Part shown: in pieces, positions 1 through 11,482 of the stretch
Layout: every line of letters begins with the position of its first letter
Numbering within the stretch: the first letter of the stretch is position 1
NCBI RefSeq assembly: GCF_007197885.1
Contig: NZ_VKKG01000004.1
Coordinates: forward strand, 248,001 to 312,000
Origin: Tessaracoccus rhinocerotis
GTDB taxonomy: Bacteria; Actinomycetota; Actinomycetes; Propionibacteriales; Propionibacteriaceae
Direction: 5' to 3'
DNA: 64,000 nucleotides
Made by a program: the position numbers and the translations under genes
The notes under the pieces: model-generated
Told to the model about the DNA's origin: nothing
Databases searched by the model: none
Seen by the model: only the letters and a program-made list of their open reading frames with translations

Positions 1-83
1 GGCTGCGTCCGGGAGCAGGTAGGCACTAGTCTTTGTTCGGCGTCGCGCCCAAAGCGCGAGCCTCGTACCGGTAGGAGTTGCTT

Positions 84-1388
84 GTGAAGATCACCGTTGT
101 TGCGTTGGGGAAGATCGGTCTGCCGCTGGCGGTGCAGTTCGCTGCTTCCGGGCACGAGGTCATCGGTGCAGACGTGAACCCGCAGACCGTGGAGCTCGTC
201 AACGCCGGGACCGAACCGTTCCCCGGCGAGGCGCATCTGGCGGACAAGCTCAAGGCAGCCGTCGACGCGGGACGGCTGCGCGCCACCACCGACACCACCG
301 CGGCCGTGGCCGAGTCCGAGGCGGTGGTCGTAGTGGTCCCGCTGTTCGTGGATGCCGACAGCCTGCCGGACTTCGGGTGGATGGACGACGCCACCCGCGC
401 GATCGCGGTCGGACTCAAGCCGGGCACGCTGGTCAGCTACGAGACGACGCTGCCGGTGGGCACCACCCGCAACCGTTGGAAGCCGATGCTGGAGGAGGGC
501 TCCGGCCTAAGCGAGGGCACCGACTTCCACCTGGTGTTCTCCCCGGAGCGGGTCCTGACCGGCCGGGTGTTCGCAGACCTGCGCAAGTACCCCAAGCTGA
601 TCGGAGCCCTCTCGCCGGCCGGTGCCGAACGGGCACGCGAGTTCTACGAGGCGGTGCTGCAGTTCGACGAGCGCCCGGACCTGGAGCGCGGCAACGGGGT
701 GTGGGACCTCGGCTCGGCGGAGGCCTCCGAGATGGCCAAACTGGCAGAGACCACCTACCGCGACGTGAACATCGGGCTGGCCAACCAGTTCGCCCGCTAC
801 GCCGACACCGCAGGCATCGACGTCTACCAGGTGATCGAGGCCTCGAACTCCCAGCCCTACAGCCACATCCACCGCCCCGGGATCGCCGTGGGCGGGCACT
901 GCATCCCCGTCTACCCGCGCCTGTACCTGTGGACCGACCCCGACGCGTCGGTCGTGGATACCGCCCGCAAGGCCAACGCCGCCATGCCCGCCTACGCAGT
1001 CCAGCTCGCCGCCGACGCGGCCGGCTCCCTGGAGGGCAAGCGCGTCGCCGTGCTGGGTGCCTCCTACCGGGGCGGGGTGAAGGAGACCGCGTTCTCCGGC
1101 GTGTTCCCCGTGGTGACTGCCCTGACGGAGCAGGGCGCCCACGTCGCGGTCCACGACGAGATGTTCGACGACGAGGAGCTGACCAAGCTCGGCTTCACCC
1201 CCTACCACCTGGGCCAGGACGCCGACGTCGCCATCGTTCAGACCGACCACGCCTCCTACCGTGACCTCACCGCCGCCGACCTCCCCGGCGTAGGCACGAT
1301 CGTCGACGGCCGCCGCATCCTCGACCCGGCCGCGTTCCCCGACACCAGGATCCTCGTCATCGGCCAGGGGGAGCCACAGCGTGACTGA
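84..1388 (+). CDS. wecC: UDP-N-acetyl-D-mannosaminuronate dehydrogenase-type nucleotide-sugar dehydrogenase
   Basis: Predicted 434-aa NAD-dependent four-electron dehydrogenase that oxidises the C6 of a UDP-amino-sugar to a uronic acid, probably UDP-ManNAc to UDP-ManNAcA, in the cytoplasm. The N-terminal Rossmann motif reads ALGKIGLP (near residues 7-14). The active-site segment GGHCIPV places the catalytic cysteine at residue 273, and FSPERVLTGR lies in between as in the UDP-glucose/UDP-ManNAc dehydrogenase family. A TTG at 78 is in frame, but the GTG at 84 has GGAG six to seven bases upstream and gives the usual MKITVV start. The gene overlaps the glycosyltransferase by 8 bp, so they are probably co-translated. 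The convergent 2-epimerase at 2878 would supply UDP-ManNAc. Substrate is inferred from context; UDP-glucose or UDP-GlcNAc are alternatives. Confidence 0.85.
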   Translation: MKITVVALGKIGLPLAVQFAASGHEVIGADVNPQTVELVNAGTEPFPGEAHLADKLKAAVDAGRLRATTDTTAAVAESEAVVVVVPLFVDADSLPDFGWMDDATRAIAVGLKPGTLVSYETTLPVGTTRNRWKPMLEEGSGLSEGTDFHLVFSPERVLTGRVFADLRKYPKLIGALSPAGAERAREFYEAVLQFDERPDLERGNGVWDLGSAEASEMAKLAETTYRDVNIGLANQFARYADTAGIDVYQVIEASNSQPYSHIHRPGIAVGGHCIPVYPRLYLWTDPDASVVDTARKANAAMPAYAVQLAADAAGSLEGKRVAVLGASYRGGVKETAFSGVFPVVTALTEQGAHVAVHDEMFDDEELTKLGFTPYHLGQDADVAIVQTDHASYRDLTAADLPGVGTIVDGRRILDPAAFPDTRILVIGQGEPQRD

Positions 1389-2859
1389 TACTCCACGCGT
1401 CGTCCTGTTCCGGCACGCCCCGGTGGATATCGACTCCAGGGTCAAGAAGTTCGCCATCACGCTGCAACGCGCCGGCTACGAGCCCGTCGTGATCTCGGTG
1501 GAACCCCTCGGCGGGACCGCCGGGGAGTTCGTGCTCGGCGACGGGATCCGCGTGATCCGCGTCCCGCTGCAGAACGCCCCCCAGAAGACGGTTCGACTGA
1601 GGCGGGACAACCTGGAGGCCAGACGGGCGCTCCACCGTCGGCGCGCGGCGTACCGGGAGCGCGTCAGGGGCGCGGACGCCGCATCGGCGAAGGCCGGTGC
1701 CAAATGGGCCCTGACCACGGCGAAGGTGGCTGCGCTCAAGGCTGCCAGCGTTGCCTCCGAGGCGTCGTTCCGGATCCAGCGTGCCGTGGCGCACCGTGCC
1801 AGCCTGCGGGACCCGTTCGTCGCGGCTGCAGTGGAACGCAACCTGCCCGTGGTCTCCGACGTGACCCACACCCTGACCGACCTGCTGGTGGAACTGAAGC
1901 CTGACGTGCTCCATGCCCACCACCCACAGGTGCTGCTGGCCACGCGCGAGGCGCTGAAGCAGTTGCGTGCCCAAGGTGTCGACGTGAAGTTCTACTACGA
2001 CGCACGCGAGAACTTCGCCGGGATTCCTGCCAAGGAGCAGGGCAACCAAGCCGCCCACCAGGCACTGCTGGCCTGCGAGGCCGCCATGATCGGTGAGGCG
2101 GACGCAGTCTCGACCGTCTCCGAGCCCATCGCCGAGGTGCTGCAGAAGAACAACCACCTGGGGGACAAGCCGTCGGTGTTCCTGAACATGCCGCCGCTGG
2201 GCGAGCTCACAGGACCCACCACCGTCCGCGAGGCCGCCGGACTGGGTGACGACGTTCCCCTGGTGGTCTACTCCGGCACCATGAGCTGGGCCCGTGGCAT
2301 CGAGGCGATGGTAGAGGGCATCAAGCACATGCCCGAGGACGCGCACCTCGTGGTGGTGTCCGTGCCGCTGCCGCACCCCATGATCCCCAAGCTGGAACTG
2401 CTTGCGCAGCAGCACGGCGTGGCGGAGCGGCTCCACTTCGTGGGGCCGGTCAGCCAGAACGAGTTGCTGCACTACCTGTCCGGTGCAGACGTGGCCATCC
2501 ACCCGTTGCCCGGCGGATCACCCAACCATGACGCGGCGATGCCGAACAAGCTCTTCGAGTACCTGCACGCCGGACTGCCGCTCGTGGTCTCGGACGCCAA
2601 GCTGATGGCCAAGTTCGTGAGCCAGCAGGGAGTCGGGCGGGTGTTCACATCCGAGGACCCCGAGTCCTTGGGCAAAGCGGTCACCTCAGCACTCGCCGAG
2701 CCTCCGTCGCAACGGGTGGCCGAGGTGGCAGCGGCCTACTCGTGGCAGGGTCAGGAGGGTCGGATCGTGGAGCTGTACAACTCGATCACAGGGTACGACG
2801 GGCGTACCCCACGAGTGGACGAGCCGTTCGGCTCACTCGAGGTCCGCCCGGCGCCCTGA
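1381..2859 (+). CDS. Glycosyltransferase family 4 (GT-B fold)
   Basis: 492-aa cytoplasmic glycosyltransferase. The C-terminal half carries the GT4 retaining-enzyme signature PNKLFEYLHAGLPLVVS, with the two acidic positions that bind the nucleotide-sugar diphosphate, and VVYSGTMSWARGIEAM fits the hinge of the second Rossmann domain. An Arg/Ala-rich insertion between about residues 75 and 150 is unusual and may be a helical membrane-association segment. It starts with GTG inside the end of the preceding dehydrogenase. Context suggests that it transfers a sugar, perhaps the aminouronate made next door, in cell-surface polysaccharide assembly. Acceptor and donor cannot be read from the sequence. 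Confidence 0.85.
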   Translation: MTDTPRVVLFRHAPVDIDSRVKKFAITLQRAGYEPVVISVEPLGGTAGEFVLGDGIRVIRVPLQNAPQKTVRLRRDNLEARRALHRRRAAYRERVRGADAASAKAGAKWALTTAKVAALKAASVASEASFRIQRAVAHRASLRDPFVAAAVERNLPVVSDVTHTLTDLLVELKPDVLHAHHPQVLLATREALKQLRAQGVDVKFYYDARENFAGIPAKEQGNQAAHQALLACEAAMIGEADAVSTVSEPIAEVLQKNNHLGDKPSVFLNMPPLGELTGPTTVREAAGLGDDVPLVVYSGTMSWARGIEAMVEGIKHMPEDAHLVVVSVPLPHPMIPKLELLAQQHGVAERLHFVGPVSQNELLHYLSGADVAIHPLPGGSPNHDAAMPNKLFEYLHAGLPLVVSDAKLMAKFVSQQGVGRVFTSEDPESLGKAVTSALAEPPSQRVAEVAAAYSWQGQEGRIVELYNSITGYDGRTPRVDEPFGSLEVRPAP

Positions 2860-2877
2860 GGCATTCTTGGCAACCGA

Positions 2878-3942
2878 TCAGGCGTGGTCGATGAGGGCCT
2901 GCACCGCCCGTTCGGAGGCGTGACCGTCGCCGTACGGCTCGCCCCGCTGAGCACCGGGGATCGGGCGAACCATGACGTCGGCGAGCTGCGTGAGTTCCGG
3001 GTCCAGGATGTTCCAGCCGTTCTCAAGGGTTTCCACCCACTCGGTTTCCGTCCGGATGGTGGTGGTTGGGGTGTCCAGCAGGAAGGCCTCCTTCTGCAGG
3101 CCGCCGGAGTCGGTGACGACGCCGGCGGAGGCCATGATGGCGCGCACCATCTGGGGATAGGCGAGAGGTTCGGAGGCGACGAGGCTGCCCTCGCCCAGAT
3201 TCAGCCCGTGCTTCGTTGCCAGCGCCACGAGGCGGGGGTGGGCGAGTAGTACCACCGGCACCGGGGCCGCCTTCATGGCCCCGAGGATGGCGGCCAGGCG
3301 AGCCGGGTCATCGGTGTTGTCCGCTCGATGAATTGTGGCCAGCACGAAGGGCTGGGCCGGATCCACACCAGAGGGTAACTGGACGGGGTCATCGGCGACC
3401 GCGTCGCGGGTGGCCAGGCACACGTCGGTCATCACGTCACCGATCATCAGTGCCCGCTCGCCGAGCCCCTCAATGGTCAGGTTCTGCACTGCGACGTCGG
3501 TTGGTGCCAGAAGCAGGTCCGAGAGATGATCGGTGACGATCCGGTTGTGCTCCTCTGGCATGCGTCGGTTGAACGAGCGGAGGCCCGACTCCAAATGGGC
3601 CAGCTTGATGTGCATCTTGACCGCGGCGAGCGCAGCCGCCGCGGTTGAGTTGGTGTCTCCGTAGGCGAGTACCCAATCGGGCTGGTGCTTCTCCAGCACC
3701 TCGTCCATGTGGGCGAGCATCGCGCCGGTCTGGCGTCCGTGGGTGCCGGAACCGACACCCAAGTGGTCGTCAGGGGTCGGGATGCCAAGATCGCGGAAAA
3801 ACACGTCCGACAGGAGCGGATCGTAGTGCTGGCCGGTGTGCACGATGACGTGCTCCACATCCGAGTGGTTGGCCGCGGCCCTTGCGATCGGACCGAGCTT
3901 CACGAACTGGGGACGTGCTCCTACGACGCTCATGATCTTCAT
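2878..3942 (-). CDS. wecB: UDP-N-acetylglucosamine 2-epimerase (non-hydrolysing)
   Basis: 354-aa GT-B-fold epimerase interconverting UDP-GlcNAc and UDP-ManNAc. It starts with the family hallmark GARPQFVK (residues 8-15) and continues with HTGQHYD (35-41), YGDTNST (94-100), HLESGLRS (116-123) and PEEHNR (129-134), which hold the conserved acidic catalytic residues. IHRADN and DSGGLQKEA further on contact the UDP moiety. Length is typical. It converges on the glycosyltransferase with only 18 bp between stop codons. With the dehydrogenase at 84 it completes a two-step UDP-ManNAcA route, so the two transcription units probably serve one surface glycan. Confidence 0.93.
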   Translation of the reverse strand: MKIMSVVGARPQFVKLGPIARAAANHSDVEHVIVHTGQHYDPLLSDVFFRDLGIPTPDDHLGVGSGTHGRQTGAMLAHMDEVLEKHQPDWVLAYGDTNSTAAAALAAVKMHIKLAHLESGLRSFNRRMPEEHNRIVTDHLSDLLLAPTDVAVQNLTIEGLGERALMIGDVMTDVCLATRDAVADDPVQLPSGVDPAQPFVLATIHRADNTDDPARLAAILGAMKAAPVPVVLLAHPRLVALATKHGLNLGEGSLVASEPLAYPQMVRAIMASAGVVTDSGGLQKEAFLLDTPTTTIRTETEWVETLENGWNILDPELTQLADVMVRPIPGAQRGEPYGDGHASERAVQALIDHA

Positions 3943-4018
3943 GGATACGATTCAACCACAGGCAGGACCCGAGTCGCGTCCTGGTCGTGGACGGCCAGAC
4001 CACCCGAAAGCCCCAGGA

Positions 4019-4609
4019 TCAGAGGAAGAACTCCTTGATACCTGCGAATGTCATCTGCACGCCCAGAATCACCAGGATCATCCCCATCAGGCGCTCGACG
4101 GCTTCGAGGGCGCGTCGCCCGAGGACGCGTTGCAGGAAACCCGAGAAGTACAGGACCACCGTGGTGATGACCCAAGCGGCCACCAGTCCCCCGAGGAACA
4201 ACGGCCAGTCGTCAGGTGTTTGGCTGACCAGCACGACGATCACAGCCAAGAGTGAGGGTCCCGCCACGTAAGGCACAGCCAATGGAACTATGAAAGGCTC
4301 GTCATGGGTGGCCTCCACCTTGATGGTCCGCTCCGGCGTAGGAAACACCATGCGGATGGCGATCAGGAGGAGGATCACCCCACCGGCGGCCTTCAGGGCG
4401 GCGTCCTCAATGCCGAGGAGAGTGAGCAGCGTTCGACCCGCGAAGAGGAAGCTCACCATCAGGGCGAGGGCGATCAGGCACTCCCTCAAGATCACCCACT
4501 GCACGCGCCCGGGTGCGGTACGGCGGAGTGCCGACAGGAACAGGGGAACGTTGCCGAGCGGGTCCATGACGATGACGAACGTGAACGCTGACGAGATCAG
4601 CACCTCCAT
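4019..4609 (-). CDS. MarC family (UPF0056) integral membrane protein
   Basis: 196-aa protein with about six hydrophobic segments, beginning FTFVIVMDPLGNVPLFL, the MarC-family signature. Members are inner-membrane proteins of unknown role; the old link to multiple antibiotic resistance is not supported in E. coli. The ATG at 4609 was chosen because a longer upstream frame is low-complexity Arg/Gly sequence overlapping the neighbouring peptidase gene. It lies 20 bp after that peptidase gene on the same strand and may be transcribed with it. Confidence 0.85.
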   Translation of the reverse strand: MEVLISSAFTFVIVMDPLGNVPLFLSALRRTAPGRVQWVILRECLIALALMVSFLFAGRTLLTLLGIEDAALKAAGGVILLLIAIRMVFPTPERTIKVEATHDEPFIVPLAVPYVAGPSLLAVIVVLVSQTPDDWPLFLGGLVAAWVITTVVLYFSGFLQRVLGRRALEAVERLMGMILVILGVQMTFAGIKEFFL

Positions 4610-4629
4610 GCGTGGCCCCCGCCTCTGTC

Positions 4630-6804
4630 TCAACCATTGACCATGGTGATGTGTACCACATGGCCTTCGAGCCATGCGGTCTCGGTCCATAGCCCGTCGG
4701 GCAGTGCCCGCTCCGCCTCCCAGGAGCCGGCCTCGTCGGAGGCCACCGTCACGTCGTCGCAGCCGCGGTTGGCAGCCTGCCACGTCTCCAGCCAGATGGC
4801 GGCCGCCTCGTCGGAGGCGAACTCCATGGCCAGCGTCACCCCGGGTCTGCCGTCGGAGCCCAGGGTCCCCTCGAGGACCGCGGTCGGGGCCTGCAGTTCC
4901 GGCTGCGGCAGGCAGCCGAGCGCGAACAGGTCGACGGACTTGCGCTCGGGGTCCACCTCGTGGGCGAAGGTGCCGTTGCCGGTCCAGCCCTCGTCCACGG
5001 AGCCCTCGGCCACGACGCCGTCCCAGCCGGAGGGCTGCGCCAGGTCGTCGGAGGTGAGCGTCCCCGCGGTCCGGGCCGACGGCTCGAGTCCGACGCCCAT
5101 CGGGCTCAGCTCCGACGTCGACGTCGCGGTGGCGGTCTTGCGAGGCCCGCGGTACTCGAAGTGGTGCCAGTCCCAGCCGCTGAACCAGGACCAGCCGAGC
5201 GACTTGAACACCACCACCGGCGCCGACGACGACGTCAGCTGCCCGGGCACAACCGGAGTGCGGTCCACGTGCGCGGTCGAGGGCCACCACCGTCCGGTGG
5301 GGTCACGGTAGGGGTTCTGCCACGGGTTGATGTCGACGGCGAATCCGTAGGAGTGCGGTGACCGTGCGCTGGGGTTTCCGACCACGGCGCGGCAGTTGAA
5401 CGCCGACGAGTTGTTGGCGGCCATCATGGCCTTGTCGTCGCCCTTCCAGTGGTTCGGGTTCACCATCTGGCCGATGGGGAAGCGCTTGGCCAGGGACTGC
5501 TCCAGCATCTTCGCCACGTCTGCCGCCAGGTCCTTGCGGACGATGATCTCGCCGCGGTGGACGAGCCCGTCGAGTCCGTAGTGGTTGGCGCGGATGGTGC
5601 TGAGCCCGGGGGCGCCGACGGGGCAGCCGACGCGGTAGGTGTGGTTGATCTCCGCGGGGGTCGTGGCCGTGATCGACGTGTTGGCCCATGCCATCCGGGT
5701 GACGGTCACGGAATCGGAGGAGCGCCAGAGTCCGCCCGCCGCGGTGGCGGCCTGGGCTCGGACACTGATGGCCCCGAGCTTGCCGACGTTGAAGTCGTAG
5801 GTGGCCGAGAAGCGCCCGCTCGAGTCAGTGCGGACGGGGCCGATGCCCGTCCAGGTGCCGTTGGCCCAGACCTGGGGCGTGACGACGATGTTGGCCACTG
5901 CCGGCACCACCGACCCGGTCACCTGGGGCGTGGCGAGCGGGTCGATCTGGCCCGGACCGGAGATGGTCACGCTGGGTACGGCGATGGTGGCCTCGATGGA
6001 GTGGTGGCTCCCGTTGTCGAGGGTGGCCCTGATCTCGGCGTAGCCTGCGAACTCGGCGCCGAGCTCGGCGCTGAACGCCCCGTCGGAACCGGTCTTCGCG
6101 TAGCCGGTGTCCCAAACCTTGCCGGTGTGGTCGCGCAGTTGCACCGTCACCACCGCACCTGCGTGGGCGCCGGAGACGCCGCCGCTGACCGCGATCGGCG
6201 CCACCTGGCGGTAGAGCGCGGCGCTGGGATGCCCGGGATGGGCGGCGGCGCCCACCTGCACGGTGGCCCCGGCGGGGACGGCGGGACCGGACGGCTTCTT
6301 CGGCTCGGCGGGGCGGCTGAAGTCCACCATGTTGTTGAACACCCACTTGTGGACCATGCGGTAGCCGGAGCCGTGGTGCTCGGGCGTCTTCGCCCAGATC
6401 AGCGAGCGGCAGCCGCCGTACCCGGTCCAGGCGGTGTCACACTCGGTCTTCCAGCGGCGGCCGTCGATCATGTGCTCACCGGAGGTGGCCAACGGGTTGC
6501 CCACCCAGTTGGCCCGCGGGCTCGGCTTGTAGGTCAGGTTGTTGAAGGCCCAGCCGTTGCTGTTGACGAAGGCGCGGCCGTTCCACGTCGTCGTGGTGGC
6601 CCAGATCTCAGTCCGGCAGCGCTCCACGGTGGTCGAGTACTGCATGCACTCGGTCTTCCAGCGGCGGCCGTTGACCAGGTGTTCGCCGTCGGTGGTATAC
6701 ACGTCCACCTCGGCGGCCGCGGGGGCGGGTGGGCCCAGCACCACGGCCAGGGTGGCGATCATGGCCGTGGCGAGCGCCACGGCGAACCTGCGGGCTGTCC
6801 TCAT
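4630..6804 (-). CDS. Secreted M15-family D-alanyl-D-alanine carboxypeptidase-like protein with N-terminal repeats
   Basis: 724-aa exported protein. Residues 1-31 form a signal peptide (MRTARR, hydrophobic core, PAPAAAEV cleavage region). Two tandem cysteine-containing repeats follow at about 35-85 and 90-140, each with RRWKTEC and W.FNN, which look like a wall- or carbohydrate-binding module. The middle (about 170-380) looks Ig-like/beta-rich. The catalytic domain near 400-560 has the M15 zinc motifs SPHSYGFAVD (His484, Asp491) and DWHHFEY (His547/548). An uncharacterised C-terminal region follows. Predicted role is peptidoglycan peptide trimming outside the cell. The ATG overlaps the stop of the quinone oxidoreductase gene as ATGA, so the two are translationally coupled despite unrelated functions. 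Confidence 0.82.
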   Translation of the reverse strand: MRTARRFAVALATAMIATLAVVLGPPAPAAAEVDVYTTDGEHLVNGRRWKTECMQYSTTVERCRTEIWATTTTWNGRAFVNSNGWAFNNLTYKPSPRANWVGNPLATSGEHMIDGRRWKTECDTAWTGYGGCRSLIWAKTPEHHGSGYRMVHKWVFNNMVDFSRPAEPKKPSGPAVPAGATVQVGAAAHPGHPSAALYRQVAPIAVSGGVSGAHAGAVVTVQLRDHTGKVWDTGYAKTGSDGAFSAELGAEFAGYAEIRATLDNGSHHSIEATIAVPSVTISGPGQIDPLATPQVTGSVVPAVANIVVTPQVWANGTWTGIGPVRTDSSGRFSATYDFNVGKLGAISVRAQAATAAGGLWRSSDSVTVTRMAWANTSITATTPAEINHTYRVGCPVGAPGLSTIRANHYGLDGLVHRGEIIVRKDLAADVAKMLEQSLAKRFPIGQMVNPNHWKGDDKAMMAANNSSAFNCRAVVGNPSARSPHSYGFAVDINPWQNPYRDPTGRWWPSTAHVDRTPVVPGQLTSSSAPVVVFKSLGWSWFSGWDWHHFEYRGPRKTATATSTSELSPMGVGLEPSARTAGTLTSDDLAQPSGWDGVVAEGSVDEGWTGNGTFAHEVDPERKSVDLFALGCLPQPELQAPTAVLEGTLGSDGRPGVTLAMEFASDEAAAIWLETWQAANRGCDDVTVASDEAGSWEAERALPDGLWTETAWLEGHVVHITMVNG

Positions 6805-7775
6805 GGGTGCACCAGCACAATCTTGCCGACGTTCTCCCCGCCGTCGAGCAGTTCGTGGGCCCTTCGGGCCTCGTCGAATGGGATCCGCGTCTCGGGCGAG
6901 GTGCGGATTCGGCCCTCCTCGATGAGGGGCCAGACGGTCTCTGCCACCATGCGGCAGATCTGCGCCTTCTCGGCCGCCGGACGGAAGCGCAACGAGGTGG
7001 CGTGCACGGAGCCGGACTTCGCGAGCAGCATCCCCAGGTTGAGCGTTCCCTTCACGCCGCCCTGCAGTCCGATGACCACCAGACGCCCCCCGCGGGCGAG
7101 GGCGGAGACGTTGGCCTCCAGGTACTTGGCGCCCATGATGTCCAGCAACACGTCGGCGCCGTGGCCGTCGGTGGCCTGCTTCAGGGCGTCCACCCAGTCG
7201 GTGTGGTAGTCGATGGCGATGTCGGCGCCGTGGCGACGGCAGTGCTCGAGCTTGTGCTCGCTCCCGGCGGTGGTGGCCACGGTGCAGCCCATGGCCTTGC
7301 CGTACTGGATGGCGAACGTGCCGATGCCGCCGGCGCCGCCGTGCACGAGCAGCGTCTCCCCGGCGGTGAGGCCGGCGACGTCCATGTTCGAGACCACCGT
7401 CGCGGCCACCTCGAGCAGGCCACCGGCCGTGACCAGGTCGACCCCGTGGGGTGGGGGGACCAGCTGCCCCTCAGGCGCCACGAAGTACTCGGCGTAGCCG
7501 CCGCCGGCGAGCAGGGCGACCACCTCGTCGCCGGGCCGCCACCGCTGCACCGCGGACCCGACGGCCTCCACCACGCCGGAGGCCTCCAGCCCGAGGGTCT
7601 CGGAGGTGCCCCTCGGGGGCGGGTAGTGGCCGCGCCGCTGCAGGATGTCGGCGCGGTTCACGCCCGAGGCGACGGTCCGGACCAGCACCTCGTCCTCGCG
7701 CGGCTCCGGGCAGGGTGCCTGCCCCACCTCGAGGACTTCAGGCCCGCCGGGCTCGGCAACGATGACAGCGCGCAT
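6801..7775 (-). CDS. NAD(P)H-quinone oxidoreductase, zinc-independent MDR family (PIG3/QOR-like)
   Basis: 324-aa medium-chain reductase. The start MRAVIVAEPGGPEVL, then SGVNRADILQRRGHYP and the cofactor-binding glycine motif LLVHGGAGGIGTFAIQ, are typical of the TP53I3/PIG3-like quinone oxidoreductases. No structural or catalytic zinc cysteines are seen. It probably reduces quinones or related electrophiles with NADPH in the cytosol. I prefer the ATG at 7775; a GTG at 7784 adds three residues. The stop overlaps the ATG of the M15 peptidase by 4 bp. Confidence 0.88.
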   Translation of the reverse strand: MRAVIVAEPGGPEVLEVGQAPCPEPREDEVLVRTVASGVNRADILQRRGHYPPPRGTSETLGLEASGVVEAVGSAVQRWRPGDEVVALLAGGGYAEYFVAPEGQLVPPPHGVDLVTAGGLLEVAATVVSNMDVAGLTAGETLLVHGGAGGIGTFAIQYGKAMGCTVATTAGSEHKLEHCRRHGADIAIDYHTDWVDALKQATDGHGADVLLDIMGAKYLEANVSALARGGRLVVIGLQGGVKGTLNLGMLLAKSGSVHATSLRFRPAAEKAQICRMVAETVWPLIEEGRIRTSPETRIPFDEARRAHELLDGGENVGKIVLVHP

Positions 7776-7793
7776 GCCCGTCACTCTGCCACA

Positions 7794-8705
7794 TCACCAT
7801 GTCAGCTCCCGGGCCGACCTGAAGTGGCGCTTCAGGCCGTCCACCGGATCGACGAACTCCAGCGAGTGGGCCAGCAGTCGCAGCGGTGTCGTGAAGTCAT
7901 CGATGGCGACGTCGGAGACCTCCGGGTAGAGGGGGTCGCCCAGCAGCGGGATGCCCAACGAGTTGAAATGCATCCGGATCTGGTGGGTCTTGCCCGTGTG
8001 CGGCCGCACCTCGTAGAGCGCGTGGTCGCCCCTGACCTCCAGGAGGTCGATGTCCGTGCGGGCGTTGGGCGGCCTGTCCAGCGTCTCGGCCTGCATCGTT
8101 CCGACCCGCTTCACGAGGTGGGACTCGACGGTCGTGGGGAACTCCAGCTCCGGCCGGTGGCCTGCGACGGCGTGGTACACCTTCACGGCCTCCCTCCGCC
8201 GGAACACGTCCTGGTAGCGGGAGCGCCACCGCTGTTCGGTGGTCAGCAGCAGCACGCCCGCCGTGCCGCGGTCCAGCCGGTGGGCGGGCGACAGTTCCGG
8301 AAGGTCCAGCGCGATGCGCGCCTTCACGACGACGCTCTGGGTCACGTGCCGGCCCCGGGGGATGGTGGAGAGGAAGTGGGGCTTGTCCACCACCACGATC
8401 CGCTCGTCGCGGTGGATCACCCGGATCTCCCCGGGCACCTCCGCCTCGTCGCGCAGTTCGCGGTGGAACCAGACGAAGGTGTGCGGCCGGTAGACCTCGC
8501 GCCCGGTCCACGGGTTGCCCCTGTCGTCGACGAACGCGCCGCGCTCGAGCATGCCGTCGACGTCGTCGCGTGCGGGTCCCAGCTTGTCCCGCAGGAAGTC
8601 CCGCATCGTCGGCCAGGGCAGGGCGTTGCCCGGGTCCCGGTCCGGGGTGCGCACCCACGCGGCCTGCAGGCCGTGGCGCGGGGGGAGCGGTGACTTCGGG
8701 GGCAC
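7794..8705 (-). CDS. RluA-family RNA pseudouridine synthase
   Basis: About 303 aa. It has the catalytic core HRLDRGTAGVLLLT with the essential aspartate of RluA/RluC/RluD enzymes, DKPHFLSTIPRG upstream and HTGKTHQIRMHFNSLGIPLLGDPLYP downstream (quoted in parts), all conserved family blocks. No S4 domain is obvious at the N-terminus; instead there is an actinobacterial extension, PPKSPLPPRHGL. It isomerises uridine in rRNA or tRNA; the target is unknown. I chose the GTG at 8705; an upstream GTG at 8723 or the frame opening at 8762 are alternatives, and no strong ribosome-binding site decides between them. Confidence 0.86.
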   Translation of the reverse strand: MPPKSPLPPRHGLQAAWVRTPDRDPGNALPWPTMRDFLRDKLGPARDDVDGMLERGAFVDDRGNPWTGREVYRPHTFVWFHRELRDEAEVPGEIRVIHRDERIVVVDKPHFLSTIPRGRHVTQSVVVKARIALDLPELSPAHRLDRGTAGVLLLTTEQRWRSRYQDVFRRREAVKVYHAVAGHRPELEFPTTVESHLVKRVGTMQAETLDRPPNARTDIDLLEVRGDHALYEVRPHTGKTHQIRMHFNSLGIPLLGDPLYPEVSDVAIDDFTTPLRLLAHSLEFVDPVDGLKRHFRSARELTW

Positions 8706-8879
8706 CCAGCAATTGAAGCCCACAATCGTCCCGCGGCCAACAGGAGGGCAGGCGCGCGTCACTTTCGCTTCACGGCTTGCGGTTTCGACCTCCTGCTGCT
8801 GTTAGGCTCACACCTTCCGGACGACGCCGTCCGGCCCGCCCGCGCGCGGTTGGCACTTCACCACTGGAGGTTTGCGCCC

Positions 8880-11258
<2,379 letters not shown>

Positions 11259-11346
11259 GGCGCGCCCGCGCGGCCCTTGCGGCTAGCGCGGACGTGGGCT
11301 GAACCCGGCCCCACCCGCTACGATGGGGTGGCTGCCCCAGGGCAGT

Positions 11347-11431
11347 GGCGAGGTCGCATAGTGGACTAGTGCAGCCGCCTTGAAAGCGGCCGAGTGGCAA
11401 CGCTCCGTGGGTTCGAATCCCACCCTCGCCG
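11347..11431 (+). tRNA. tRNA-Ser(TGA)
   Basis: The acceptor stem GGCGAGG pairs with CCTCGCC. The anticodon arm CCGCC-TTGAAAG-CGG exposes TGA. The variable arm is long, as in class II tRNAs, and the T-loop reads GGTTCGAATCC. CA but not a full CCA follows the discriminator G. Confidence 0.95.
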
Positions 11432-11482
11432 CAAGGGCGAGCCGTCTGGGTTCGCAGCAGTCGAAATCGGTAGTGTGTCGCC

